Origin: Litsea cubeba
Taxonomy: Eukaryota > Streptophyta > Magnoliopsida > Laurales > Lauraceae
Length of the DNA stretch: 64,000 nucleotides
NCBI GenBank assembly: GCA_012931725.1
Contig: CM022944.1
Location: forward strand, 15,956,374-16,020,373
Reading direction: 5' to 3'
A program made the position numbers and the translations under genes. Below are positions 1 to 12,200 of the stretch, in pieces. The number at the start of each line of letters is the position of its first letter. The first letter of the stretch is position 1. Under the pieces are notes generated by a model that saw only the letters and a program-made list of their open reading frames with translations, was not told the DNA's origin and ran no database searches.

Positions 1-3000
1 CAGTAGCCCTGACTGATAGCCCGGTATGCTAGTGACAGACCTCCTATATGGCTGCCGAAGATTCCTTCGTGAATCTCATAGAGAAAGTCTTCAACTCTGC
101 TCGGGTGAACACACTGAAGGTAGGGGCCAGTAAACGACTTCCTGTAGAGCTTGCTTTCTGGAGAAAGCCAAAATCGAGCTGCTTTCAGCCTGATCTTGTA
201 AGCTTCAATTTTGTCTTCAGGAAGTTGATCGTCTCTGAGGTATGAGATGATCGAGTCCATCCATCTCGGACCGAGATTGATACATAGAATTTGCCGAGGT
301 GGGTGAAGTTCTATGCTTGGCTTCTCCAACGATTCCACCTTAATGATTCTTTTTCTTTTCGGCTTCAACTGCGGAGGCTAGGTTGGTGAGAGCGTCGGCA
401 TGGGAATTGGTTTCTCTACCGACTTGCTTGACTTCAACTTTTACAATCTGAGATAGGAGCTTTTTTGCAAGGGCTAGGTAGGCTGTCATCCTTTTGTCGC
501 GAGCTTGGTAGTTTTCGCTCAGCTGGCTCATCATCAGCTGTGAGTCGCTGAAGACTACTAACTGTTGTGCCCCCAGGATTTTAGTGCTGTTGAGCCCTGT
601 AATCAGTGCTTCGTACTCAGCTTCGTTATTGGATGCTTTGAAATCAAGTGTCAGAGCTTGTTCGATGACTAGTCCTTCTGGAGATTGGAGGACTATGCCA
701 GTGCCAACCCTTTTGGATGTTGAGGATCCGTCGATGAAGACCTTCCATGCTGAATCAAGGAACTGCTTCCAAGATCGTTCTTCTTGCATCTCGGTCTCAG
801 TGACTTTGTCCTCATTCCCATTGCCTCCCAGTTCAGTGTCGAGCAGGCTCGGTGCCGCATTAGGAGAGATGAACTCCACAATGAAGTCAGCTAAAACTTG
901 GGCTTTGATCGCCATTCTGGGTTGATACTGGATATCATACTGCCCCAGTTCGACCGCCCATTTTGATACTCTTTTAGAGAAGTCCGCCTTTTGAAAAGGG
1001 ACTTGAGTTGATGTTCTGTGAGAACTATTATCTTGCAGGTCTGGAAGTAGTGGGAGAGTTTGCGAGAAGCACTAATAAGTGATAACGCAAGTTTCTCCAT
1101 TGGCAGGTACCTGGTCTCGGCATCAAGGAGGATCTTGCTCGTGTAATAGATGGGTTGCTGCTGCCTGTCTTCCTCTCTGACGAGCACTAAGCTCACTGCA
1201 TGATCCGAGACTGCCAGGTACAAGAAGAGCACTTCTCCCTATTTTGGAGTTGAAAGCAGGGGTGGTGAAGCGAGATAAGCTTTGAGCTCCTGTAGAGCTT
1301 GGTCGCACTCCGGTGTCCATTGAAATTTCAGGCTTTTCTTCAAAAACTGAAAGAAAGGTCGACACTTGTCTGAAGCTCGGCTAATGAAGCGATTGAGCGC
1401 GGCAGCCATGCCGGTGAGCCTCTGGACGTGCTTTACCGACGTTGGACTTTGTATTCCTTGGATTGCCGAGATCTGGTATGGATTTGCTTCAATCCCTCTT
1501 CTTGTGACCAGACTTTCTAGGAATTTGCCGGAGCCGACACCAAAAGCACATTTGGAGGCATTCAGCTTGAGCTGGAACCTCCTGAGGATGTCAAACATTT
1601 GACTTAGGTCCGCCAAGTGGTCTTGTGACCTTTTAGACTTGACAACCATGTCATCAATCTAGACCTCCATTATTTTGCTGAGCTAGGCCTAAAACATTTT
1701 GGTTACCAGGCTCTGGTAAGTCGCCCCCGCGTTTTTTTAACCCAAAGGGCATCACTTTGTAGCAGTAGATGCCTCTAGGAGTTATGAATGCAGTTTTTTC
1801 TTCGTCAGGCCCATGCATCGGGATTTAATGGTAACCTTGGTAGGCATCGAGGAAACTCATTCTGTCGTGACCGGCAGTGCCGTCGATCATCTGGTCGATC
1901 TTTGAGAGCGGAAAGCAGTCTTTTGGACACGCCTTGTTGAGGTCCGTGAAGTCGACACAGACTCTCCACTTCCCAGTTTTCTTCTTGACCACCACCTTGT
2001 TGGCCAACCAATTCGAATAATGGACTTCTCTGATCGCCTTGGCTTTCAGCAGGTTTTCGACCTCTTCGATCGCGGCTTTAGTTTGTGGGACCCCCATCTT
2101 GCGAGCCTTTTGGACTACCGGTTTATACTTTGGGTCCACATTCAGCTTGTGGCACATGATCTCGAGATCGACGCCGGATATCTCATATGGGGTCCAAGCG
2201 AAAACCTCTTCGTTTTGTAATAAAAAGTCCAGGAGCTCGGACCTCTCGGGCTCGATGAGCTGGCTTCCGAGCAGAAAGTACCTTTCAGGATCGTTGGGAT
2301 CGTTCCTGATATCGGTTAGATCTTCTATGCTCTTCTGCTCTGGATCTCGGCCAACTCTATCCAGTTTTGCCTTTAGTTCGGCCATATGCACCTGCTTTGG
2401 CTTCTCCTCACCAGGTACTACGACCATCAGGCATTGCTTTGCCATATGTTGGTCGCCGTGATTTTGATCACCTCGACTCTTCCGTTCTTGTTTTCAAACG
2501 AGAATTTGAGTTTCTGGTGATGAGTGGAAGGAATTGCTTTCATGTTATGCAGCCAAGTTCTTCCCATGATAGCATTGTATGGAGATGGTGCATCCACCAC
2601 AAGGAAGTCGGCTTACATGGAGGCGGATTCAACTTGGACTTTTAGGGAGATCTTCCCCATGGGGTATACATGTTTGGAGTTGAAACCCACCAGGGGAGTG
2701 CATGCTTCCACCAAGTCCTCCTCTCTCAGACCCATCCTTTTGAAGCAATCGAAGTAGAGGATATCGGACGAACTTCCGGGGTCCACAAGAATCCTCTGTA
2801 CCATGCAGTCCTTCAACTTTAGGGTGACGATCAGGGGATCGTTGTGGGGGAGCTGGACTCCTTCCAGGTCCTTATCTAAGAACCAGATCATGGGCCTTTC
2901 TTTCCGAGCCTTTTTGGCAGCTGGCTCCAGCTCGGCTGTCATCACCTGTTTGTCGTGTGAAGCCCGCCTGGCCTCGGCACGAGCTTGGTTACTCCCTTTT

Positions 3001-3237
3001 GGAGGGGGAGCTAGGTGGATGACATTGATTATCCTCTCCGACTCATCTCTGTCTTGATTATCGTCGCTTTGGCGTTGAGCTCGGTTAACGTTTCTGTCCC
3101 TTTCTTTGATGTAGTCCTTCAAGTGCCCGTCCTTGACGAGCTTCTCAAGATGTGACTTCAGGGACATGCAATCTTCAGTTCTGTCCCCGTTTTGTTTGTG
3201 GTAGGCATAGAATTTGCTCTAATCACGGGTGGAAGCG
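1..3237 (-). pseudogene. Tat pol (PR-RT-RH-aRH-INT), decayed
   Basis: Fragments in several frames cover, right to left: the protease region (2613-3167), reverse transcriptase (1825-2445, then 1239-1649), RNase H (891-1232), archaeal-type RNase H with its DGSS and NEAEYEAL motifs (340-915), and the integrase zinc-binding start (1-300). The protease active site reads DPGSS where the related element at 58990 has DSGSS. The RT catalytic YIDD motif near 1660 has its tyrosine codon replaced by TAG. These two lesions alone would abolish activity. The fragments follow the intact copy at 55920-59486 collinearly. The product would have been the retroelement polyprotein; nothing here is likely to be expressed as a functional enzyme. 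Confidence 0.9.
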
Positions 3238-4700
3238 TCACCCTTCATCGGTTGTGGCCATTTGAAATACGGCTGCCTCTTGATCATGCCGATCATCCTT
3301 GAAAATTGTATTGACAGCCTTGTACACAGTGTCGACTGGCTGTCCTTCCCTGGCTCGGTGAGCCTGCTTGAACTTCTTGCCGCCTCCTGAGGTGTGGAAC
3401 GAGACCGCCTCCGAACTCATGGAAGCCCAGTTTCGGTCTGCCTCCTCCCCCAAAGACGACTTCTTTTCCTTCTTGGGAGCTCGGCCTTCATGAGAGAAGC
3501 CGAAGTTCTCTCGAGCTCGGAGTTCGTCTTCCTCTTGCTCGACGTACTGGTTTACCCGGGCCATTAATGCTTTCATTGTGGCCATGGGGTATCGGACGAG
3601 TGCTTTTCGAAGATCATTTCCTGGTAGCAAAGCTTGTTTGAAAGATTTGATTGCCACTTCGTCAAAGAAGTCCTCGACCTGGCTGTACACCATCCAGAAC
3701 CTCTTGGCGAACTGAGTGATATTCTCTGTTTGCCTCATTCTGAAGCCATTACATCCTCGTCTGTTTTGGGGATAATTCTGTGTGCTTGGAACTTCTCCAC
3801 GAAGGAATTTCGGAGCTGCTTCTAGCTCAAAATCGACTCTTCTGGAAGTGCACAAAACCACCTCAAGGGAAGGTCCCCCAGACAGGAGGAGAAGACTCTA
3901 TAGTTTAGGTGTCCCGTATCTCCCCAAACTGACATCTTCTGAGTAAAGTGTCGGAGATGCGTTGCTGGGTCCGAGGTCCCGTCGTAAAGGGTAAACCTCG
4001 GGATGCTAAATCTTTCAGGGAAAGCAAAGTCCCTGATCTCCTGAGAGAAAGGAGATGCATCGAGATCGTCGGAGCCATAAGCATTTAACCGGTCTCGGCC
4101 GAAACCGATCACCTCCATGTTCTTTTGGAATGTTTGCTTGATTTGTTGATCAAGCCATTCCCTCAGGTCATCACTGTCTTCTAGTATTTGAACCGACCTC
4201 TTCCAGTGGACGACCTCTTCCAGTGGCCGATGCTCGAACCCTCGTCGTGAGCTCGGTCGTGCCTTTTTTTTATCCAGGATTCGCTTCAAATCCTGCTTGG
4301 CCGAAGGAGCTTGCTTGCTTTTAGGGGTTGAGTTGTGGACTTCGTCTTCTTTTGGAGTTGTTGCTGGAGTTGACGAATCAATTTGTCCTTCTCTTGGATA
4401 ACAAGGTTTTGGGCCCTGATATCCTCAAAGAGAGAGTCGCCATCGTCGTCGCCATCAGCGGGATGTTTCCCATTATCCCGTGGGGGATGCTCCGGTTAAA
4501 GATTATTTTGCTAGGAAGGCCCTGGTCAAGGGTTATCTTGCTGGGGAGGTGCTATCTCCTCCCTTGAAGATAAACCCGACTGAGTGTGAACATTTCCCAC
4601 ATCTTCTGCGCCTGCCCTCCTCTGGCGAGGGTCCAGAGGCAACTTCGGTGGGAACACCGGTGTGAGTACCGGTGGCTGTTGTAATTTTTTTTTAAGATTC
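3238..4700 (-). pseudogene. Tat gag, decayed
   Basis: Two overlapping frames (3822-4289 and 3238-3861) carry the retrotransposon gag core: a segment with FSIPRFTLYDGTSDP and HLRHFTQKM, followed by GDLPLRWFCALPE and the C-terminal helix region ending EQEEDELRARE. The same blocks occur in the gag of the 13.2-kb element (59739-61007). A frameshift near 3840 separates the halves, and the N-terminal part (4290-4700) is in further shifted frames. Gag would form the virus-like particle of the retroelement. Confidence 0.85.
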
Positions 4701-4755
4701 TCCGCCCTTCTTAGCTCATGGATACATGGTGTTTAGGAAGATTTTTTGAATATAT

Positions 4756-4775
4756 TTTTCCCACAGACGGCGCCA
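4756..4775 (-). other. primer-binding site of the left Tat element
   Basis: On the minus strand the bases just inside the 5' LTR read TGGCGCCGTCTGTGGGAA, identical to the site at 61083-61100. It would pair with a tRNA 3' end finishing ACGGCGCCA; which tRNA was not determined. Confidence 0.85.
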
Positions 4776-4777
4776 AT

Positions 4778-5642
4778 TGTAAGTGCCTAAAAATTACGGA
4801 CTTGGAAAGATATTAGGATCTTTGTAATGGTGGATTAAGAAGGATTATAAGCCTCTTTGAAGGTGGAGAGATGTCTGGAACCTGCAAGGGGAAGAAGAAC
4901 AACAACAGTCAAAGACCCTGACTGTAGTCAGCGCAAGGATCTCCGATGCCTAAGTCAGTTCAACAACTCGACAGTAGGATGGAGATGGAGAAGAAAGAGA
5001 GAGTTCAGGGTGTTAGAGATATATGATGTGTCTATATGAGTCTGTGTGTATGTCATACCTGAGCTTCTCTATTTATAGGAGAAGTTGGGTGAGGAGTGCC
5101 AAGACTCTGACAGGGAGTCCCATGACTCTAACGGATACTTTCTAGAAGCACCGCCCCATCATCACATTTCCTTAAATGGCAGTCCCTTCAGCCCACCTTT
5201 CATTAAATGGCAGTCCTATCGGGCCTACCTTTGTTGACTATTTGGCATGGTCCCATCAGACTTTTGCCTGGGGCCTCACCCTGACGTAGATGTTGCAGCT
5301 GGACACCGTTTTGTCAGAGAGTATGGGCGGTAAGGATGGCTAATCAGTCATACTTGCGCTTGCCTCTGTCTAATCACACGTCCCATGACGTGGTTGAGCT
5401 TCCGTAGAAGTTCGGTTGTCAGTGTCTGTCTTGGCTAGCGTTCTATCACTACTGCCGAGATGCGTGACCGAGGCCAGGATACGGTACTGAGGTCAGGAAT
5501 GACCAAAGTCCAGGATGATCTTGATCTCGGTTGGCGCCCTGGTACTGTTACCGAGGTGCGTATGACCGAGGTCGAGATATGATTAGTTGGTACCGTTACC
5601 AATGCTAATGTAATCTTGGAATCCTGGAAATATCCCCACACA
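4778..5642 (-). repeat. 5' LTR of the left Tat element
   Basis: An 865-bp segment bounded by TG (4778) and CA (5642), adjacent to the primer-binding site. Its outer end (TATCCCCACACA) resembles the outer end of the 13.2-kb element's LTR (TCTCCCCACACA). The partner LTR lies outside the window, so the boundaries rest on the TG/CA ends, the primer-binding site and similarity to the second element. Confidence 0.85.
5070..5077 (-). promoter_or_regulatory. TATA box in the left Tat LTR
   Basis: Minus-strand TATAAATA within CTCCTATAAATAGAGAAG, in the middle of the LTR as expected for a U3 promoter. The second Tat element has the same motif in its LTRs (near 49105 and 61375). Confidence 0.7.
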
Positions 5643-6059
5643 TTTCCCAATCGCCTTTTTCTCCCCTTTGCTTTTTTTATATTGTAAACAAAGAGTTCTT
5701 GAGGACAAAACATAAGAATTTCCAATATTGCAAATTGCCGAAGATATATTGCTTTGACAAAGCCAAGCGCAATATCTAGACTATCATGCATCTAGGTAAA
5801 TGTCATTTCTCAAGGATCCAAACTGTTGCAGTTATCACTCATTCTAGTTGCTCAATAAAGTTTGAGCTCTTAATAAACGTACATTTGTTTGGTGCTGCGG
5901 AAAATCAAGTCTGACCCATCAAAAATGGGTTTTCCACATAATTGAAAAAAAAATTAGTTCATTTTTCCACTTTCTCTCGTGGAAAAGTGGCCGCAACAAA
6001 TGTGGAACTCTTAGTGTTGTTGAAAAGCATTTAAAGAAAGCTATATAACCATTGTATTA
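5643..6059. other. intergenic, no gene seen
   Basis: AT-rich sequence between the Tat LTR and the MULE at 6069. No open reading frame with recognisable content and no clear repeat was seen. Confidence 0.6.
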
Positions 6060-6068
6060 AAGAAAGAA
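6060..6068. repeat. 9-bp target duplication, left (MULE 6069)
   Basis: AAGAAAGAA, identical to 7120-7128 on the other side of the element. Confidence 0.88.
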
Positions 6069-7119
6069 GAGGATTCTATCGGTAAAATCTTCAAATACAA
6101 CATTTATCCTAATGGGTCCTCGCCATTTATGCAGCACCAATGGGGTCTTCCCGCCATATTTCTATTTTTTTTATATTCCTACCGACGATAGCGTCACTCA
6201 AAGAAATGTTGAGTGACGCTATCGTCGCTGTTCGCGCCCTATATTACTTCACTTCGTTGCTGTTCAGTCACCTTCTTCTCCGGGCTAGAAGCAATTTGAA
6301 GAACCTTCTCATGATCTCTACTTTCCCTGAATAATATCAGCAGTGAGAGGGAGGTCGAGCGCGTTGATAGGGATCTCCTTAGAACCAGATGCATGATCAG
6401 GGAGAGGATCCTTGAAGATTCTCATGTTGGCGTTGCTGGAGCTTTCTGGCTTTCATGATCAGGGAGAGGATCTAAAAATGGCATGTTAAAATAAGATCTG
6501 TCCACATCCACAAGCTGGAGCACTCTGGCTTTAGGGCAAAGAGTTATTCACATCTCCACATGCCAAGTGACCAAAATCTTGCTTGATGTGCCATCAGTTT
6601 GCGCAATGATTATCGTTATATAAATATCAGTAGCAGTGCTCTCCAGAATTTCAGCAACTGATCTTTGGGTTCTAAGCAGTTCTAAGCATTGTTCTTCTGT
6701 TTTGTGGACTAGATATTTAAACTGGACACCAATGTGCCTTCTGTGCTTTTGCATTCATGTGGCTATCTGGTGACGGTCGACCTCAACGGCACCCATTTGG
6801 CTTTCTTCTTCCATGGTAGCTGCGTTGGGAGTGGCAGCTGCCTTGGTAGTCTTCTTACTAGCCTGATAACTTGATGGAGGCTTTGAAGAAGGCTTGAGAT
6901 GATGTAAAATAGTAAAAATCGCAAATCGCCCTCGTTTGCTGATATAGGATTTGCCGTTCACTGTTGTCGGAAACCCAGTGACACTAGCGTCACTTACCCT
7001 AGGCTTAAAAAAAAAAAAAAAGAGCAAATAGTACTGAGGGACCCAGCTGGTGCTGTATAAATGGTCAGGACCCATTGGGATATATGGCCATATTTCAGGA
7101 TTTTACCGGTAAAATCCTC
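6069..7119. mobile_element. non-autonomous MULE with long TIRs
   Basis: The ends are inverted copies of each other: the left starts GAGGATTCTATCGGTAAAAT and the right end, reversed, starts GAGGATTTTACCGGTAAAAT. Similarity continues for roughly 120 bp. The element is flanked on both sides by the identical 9-bp AAGAAAGAA (6060-6068 and 7120-7128), the duplication length of Mutator-like elements. There is no transposase. The interior (about 6330-6900) has minus-strand stretches that look protein-coding but match no family I recognise, so it may be a Pack-MULE carrying host gene fragments. Confidence 0.9.
6183..6227. repeat. perfect 19-bp hairpin inside the MULE
   Basis: Arms 6183-6201 and 6209-6227 are perfect reverse complements (CGACGATAGCGTCACTCAA on the left) around the 7-nt loop AGAAATG. 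It sits just inside the left TIR. A related GTGACGCTAGTGTCAC-like sequence sits inside the right TIR near 6980-6997, so the hairpin is part of the element's subterminal structure. Confidence 0.9.
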
Positions 7120-7128
7120 AAGAAAGAA
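7120..7128. repeat. 9-bp target duplication, right (MULE 6069)
   Basis: AAGAAAGAA, identical to 6060-6068. Confidence 0.88.
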
Positions 7129-9273
7129 TGTAATTAACACACTAATTAATGATGATTAATTTATTTTTTGCATACAATTTTGCCCATATTTGGCCGTACA
7201 GATTGTCCACTATATGTGCATTTTCCTCTCCGATATATAACCGTATGAATTTTATCCATCCTCTCTATATTTAGAAAGACACAATATAGCCCTATTTTTT
7301 AGATGTGTACAATCGGATGGGCAGTCTTATATTACTTGACCTGAAACTTGGGGTGTGCATTGACGCATGAAGGGAGAAATCAATCAACATTAGGGCTTAT
7401 GGACCCATATTATATGGTCCCAATTGTATATAAAAGCTGATTTTATTACAAATATGTAACTTAAACTCTCGTTTTTGAAAAGATGTCTAAATCAAATGAT
7501 GACTAGTTTAATATAATGAATCATGGACCATAAGTAAACACGGGCAAGTACATCTCTTGACCGGTTTGAACCTTGGCAAAGTGGACCGCACACACACTAT
7601 TTGAATCTTGACCTTGAAAATTCGGATGAATACAGACGGTTCAAAGGGAAGCTGGTGGCTAATGTAATGAATGATTAAGATGAAGCAGTGAGATCAGCAA
7701 TGCAGAAGAATTTGAAGTGAAAATGATCAGATTCAGAGATCCCAGAGAAAAATTCTTGGATCCAAAGATCTAATAAAAAATAGGCACTCAGATTTAAAAC
7801 ATGATCTGGTTGTGTTCAAGACACCTACCGTCGTTGGCCACTCCCATAGTTTTACCTGGTGCATGTGGATAGGAAGGTTTGCATGTGCCCCTAAAGATTA
7901 GTTCTCGGCTGTCTAGAATCGAGTGACCCTTGGACTCAAGGCTAAATGTTCCTGGGCTGGGCTGGGCAGAAGATATCCTGGATTAATAATAATAATAATA
8001 AAAAAGGACCGATACAGAGATCTTATCTTATTACAAATGATTAGATCCATAGACGCATGTTTTGAACCTAATGGAACATTAGCATAAGCGGGTAAATGGC
8101 CTAACAGAATTTGGCGGACAATATCGCACATGAGATAGATCACACTCTTCAGATCATGTCCCGTGAACCACAAACTGTAAACAAGTCAATGAAGGCATCC
8201 AGGAGGATGGGTTCAGATGAGTTTCAAAACAAGCATGTTCTACATGTACTGCACCACCCTAGGACCTTGAATATAGAGATTGGGGTGATTGTTCAAGTCC
8301 TAATGCCTGTTGGGAGGAGAGGAGGAGTGGTGACCCTTTATTCAAGTGGGCTGGTGTCCCTACAAATAAATAGATCTAATGATAAAAGTATGCCTATGCC
8401 CAAACCACTATGCCATCAAAGCCTATGCATGCATGCTCTGCACCCCGTGAGTCACAGTCAAGGGTCCACTCACTCGCACACAGAAATTAAGAGAGGTAGT
8501 GCAATTCTATTTAAGGAACATTCTCACCTATTTATTTAAACTGAAGTAAGACTAAAAGAAAGTTCAGTGCAGATTCCCACTTTTTATTTAATAAACCAGA
8601 CTAAGGGAAAACAAGTTTCTGAACAAAAAGATAGGTTTTTGCAAAAAGTAAAGAGCAGAATTTTCCTCCAAATTCTTCACATTATAATTTAAATGTCTTG
8701 AAATGATTTTCCATCAATCAAAACCACAAATTGGATTTTAGAAATTTCTTAAATGGCAGCAGGCAGTTGAAGTTAGAGCAAAGGATCCACTGCTGATGCA
8801 GTTCAGGAAGTCGACATAATAAATTTGTTGATGTACATAAAATGGGAATTCATGATATGGGGTCAGTTTGGATCTTCGTAAACCAAGTTCAGGTAAAAAG
8901 GTTTATGCATAATTGCATTTGGATAATTCGATTACCTGTGACACTTGTTTTCTCCTTCATCATAATCAGTTATAAGTAAATAGAGTTGCATGTAATTAGT
9001 ACAGGTAAAACTGGGGGGCAACCAAGTACCAAGGATAAAAAATGGCAGAAGAAACAAGGGAATAAAAGCCTGCAATGACTATCCGCTTCAAATGAAAGAT
9101 CTTACAAACTTAAGAAATTATCTGAAGAATATCAAACACCCTGATCCTATGCAAACCTGTGTTGTTCCACAAAACAGAACTAAAACTCTCACTCTCTAAA
9201 TAAATAAATAAAAAGCAGAAAACCTGGTGTAAACAGATGTGCGTGACATGTACTAAGCACCTTAAAACAAACT
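7129..9273. other. intergenic, 3' flank of the RAB gene
   Basis: AT-rich sequence with a short TAA microsatellite at about 7982-8000. Small open frames (for example 8111-8539) have no recognisable domain or codon bias. The RAB 3' untranslated region should start at 9273 and run leftward, but no convincing poly(A) signal could be chosen. Confidence 0.5.
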
Positions 9274-12200
9274 CTAGTTTGAGCAGCATCCGACTCTTTT
9301 CATGGCAGAAACATCGTCTTTCACATTTATCTTCTCCCCTTTGCTGGGGATTGTTGCAGCTGCCCCATCACCTGCCTCAACAGCCTTCTTGCTCACGCTA
9401 TGGTAGATGTGAGTTAGAACTTCTGCAAATGCATTTTCAACATTTGTTGCTTCCAATGCAGAGGTCTCCATGAAATAGAGATTCTCCCTCTGGGCGAATG
9501 ACTTCCCATCTTCAGTTGAAACTGCAACAAGGTGGCGGAGGTCCAATTTGTTGCCAATTAGCATCACAACTATGTTTGGGTCTGTATGATCCCTCAGTTC
9601 CTTTAACCACCGCTCAACATTCTCAAATGTAGTGTGTCGGGTGACATCATATACAAGTAGTGCACCAATGGCTCCACGGTAGTAAGCACTAGTAATAGCA
9701 CGATACCTGCAGCCAAACATCAAATAGTCAGGAAAGTAAAATAGCGCTAAATCAAACTTCAAAGAGATAAATTATTAGGCTAATATATACTAGTCCGCAA
9801 CAGTTTGCAACATACAAACGATTTTAAATCTGAACTCAGAGATATCATTTGCATATTATAAATTTATAGCTATAATTAAACAAAACTAAAGTTAGGAAGG
9901 CATGTCTGATGGATCATTGCTGTTTACATAGGCCTGTTTGAGATAAGAGAGCCTTGTCAACAAACCAGCACCTAGAGCAGTTTGACCCATTCCCAGCAAA
10001 TAAGGCAGCTGTAACATTTTTAAGCAATGCGAGCACCCATGAAAACCAGGCATGGTTCTCAAAGAGGTCAAAACCCACCCCTACACCCAAACACCCCCAA
10101 CGACCACCAAATAGTCCACGTTAAAAGACAATAAATAGAAATAAGGGAGGATCTATAACATAACAGCCACCAAAAATTAGGTGTGATACGATCAAGACCA
10201 TCATCATCGTCATCACAGAAAAAGCTATAACTATCTCAGTGTGCACACAACTGAGTGCATATATGTGTGCGGAGAGGATGTAAGGTACAAGGGAAAGATA
10301 GCTACATCAACATCATAGCCAAACCCTAAAATCCATTTAGGGTCACCTTCGTAAGTTATGTTTTTACATCAGATCCTATAAGAAGCCCTCTCTGTAACTT
10401 CATTGTCTATACTCTAGCATGTCTTTCTCACTAGGTTTGGAAGGCGAAGGGGTCTGGGCTGCTGGGATTGGGGTGAGGGTTTGGGATGTTTCATTGTCTA
10501 GACTCTAGCATGTCTCTCACTAGGTTTGGAAGGCGAAGGGGTCTGGGCTGCTGGGATTGGCGTGAGGGTTTGGGATGTTTGGGATGGATGGGCTCGGGAT
10601 TTTTGGGTCACCGCTCAGTGGTTTTTTTTTTTTTTTTTTTTTTCGTGTTGGGGTTTTAATGAATGGGAGGTTAGATTAGGGTTTGTAAGGGATAGGTGGG
10701 GGTCTAGTGATCTTCAGCAAAGCGGGTTTGGAAAGGAACGTGGGGATTCGGCTGGGTATTTAAGTTTTGGATGCAGTTGCAAAACATAACATCAGTTTTT
10801 TTGCCCGGTTGCGTGGATAGGGTAGGGATAGATTTTGAGGATGGGATAAGAAACAAAATCGATGGAATGGAGGGATAAGCTTTGATTAGTGATCAGCTAG
10901 GAAGCACGGACACTTCTCCAGGGCCAGAGTGTCGGTGTCCGACACGGACAAGCTCCGGACACGCCCAAAAGAGTGTCCTGATTATTTTTTTAATTTTTAA
11001 TATTTCGGACACGATGGGGACACGCTGGGACACGCTGGGAACACGCTGGCCTCTTTTAATTGGAAAAAAATAATAAAATTAGAGTATAAAATGAAAAGAA
11101 AAGGGGGCTGTTTGTAAAAGGTCATAACTTATTTGTTTGCTAAATTGATTACAAAGTTAAAATAATAAAATTAGAGTAAAAAATGAAAAGAAAAGGGGGT
11201 TGATTGCAAAAGGTCATAACTTATTTGATTGCTAAATTAATTACAAAGTTAAAACAATAAAATTAGAGTAAAAAATGAAAATAAGAGGGGGCTGTTTGTA
11301 AAAGGTCATAACTTATTTGTTTGCTAAATTGATTACAAAGTTAAAATAATAAAATTAGAGTAAAAAATGAAAAGAAAAGGGGGCTGTTTGTAAAAGGTTA
11401 TAACTTATTTGATTGCTAAATTGATTACAAAGTTAAAATAATAAAATTAGAGTAAAAAATGAAAAGAAAATGAGACTGTTTGTAAAAGGTCATAACTTAT
11501 TTGATTGCTAAATTGATTTACAAAGTTAAAATGATAGTATCTTTTAGTATATGATAAGATATATTATTATTATTATTATTAACGTGTCCCGAACGTGTCC
11601 GTGTCCTACTTTTTTGAGAAATGCCGTGTCGGCGTGTCCGTGTCCGTGTCGTGTCGTGTCCGTGTCCCATGTCCGTGTCCGTGCTTCTTAGGTGATCAGA
11701 GAAATGTGGATCTTCACTCTGATACCAATTGATGCAGGCTCTAGGACTGGAGCTTGCATGTAAGTGCCAAACCAAGTGTCCGTGAACACTATAACACGTC
11801 TCCGCAAATACTTCAATATGAGGGCGCACCCCCGAGGGATAGAAAACCCACGATAATCTTATTCAATAATCAAAGTTTGAGGAAACAACTTGGGGGCTAA
11901 GAAAACCTAATCAAACCAGGAAACTAAGAAATTTAGAAACTATCCTAATTACAACTCCTTAATAAAATTAGAAACTAATAACACGCAATTAAGGAAACAA
12001 AATAATTCCTAAACTATTTTGGATGGTCCCACACTTAGCTCATTCATTCTGCATCACCAACACTATATCATCTGCATACAACATACACCAAGATACCTCC
12101 TCTTAAACACGAGCAGTTAATTCGTCCATAATCAATGTAAAGAGACAGGCCTAAAACAAACCCCTATTGCAAACCCTATGATCACTAGAAATTAACTTGT

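Larger units (their letters stand above)
1..5642 (-). mobile_element. Tat-lineage Ty3/gypsy retrotransposon, partial
   Basis: Read on the minus strand from 5642 leftward, this is 5' LTR, primer-binding site, gag, protease, reverse transcriptase, RNase H, a second (archaeal-type) RNase H, and the start of integrase, where the window ends. The dual RNase H order is diagnostic of the Tat lineage. The coding region is split by many frameshifts and stops, so it is an old, dead copy. It is the same broad lineage as the element at 48827-62038 and shares its primer-binding site, but LTRs and proteins are clearly diverged, so it is a different family. The 3' LTR and the left target duplication are outside the window. 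Confidence 0.93.

Noticed and set aside
6183..6227. Hairpin as a microRNA precursor
   Set aside because: The stem is only 19 bp with a 7-nt loop, too short for a plant pre-miRNA, and it lies in a MULE subterminal region.
10620..10643. Long T run as a poly(A) tail of a minus-strand retroposon
   Set aside because: No retroposon body or target duplication could be seen beside it.
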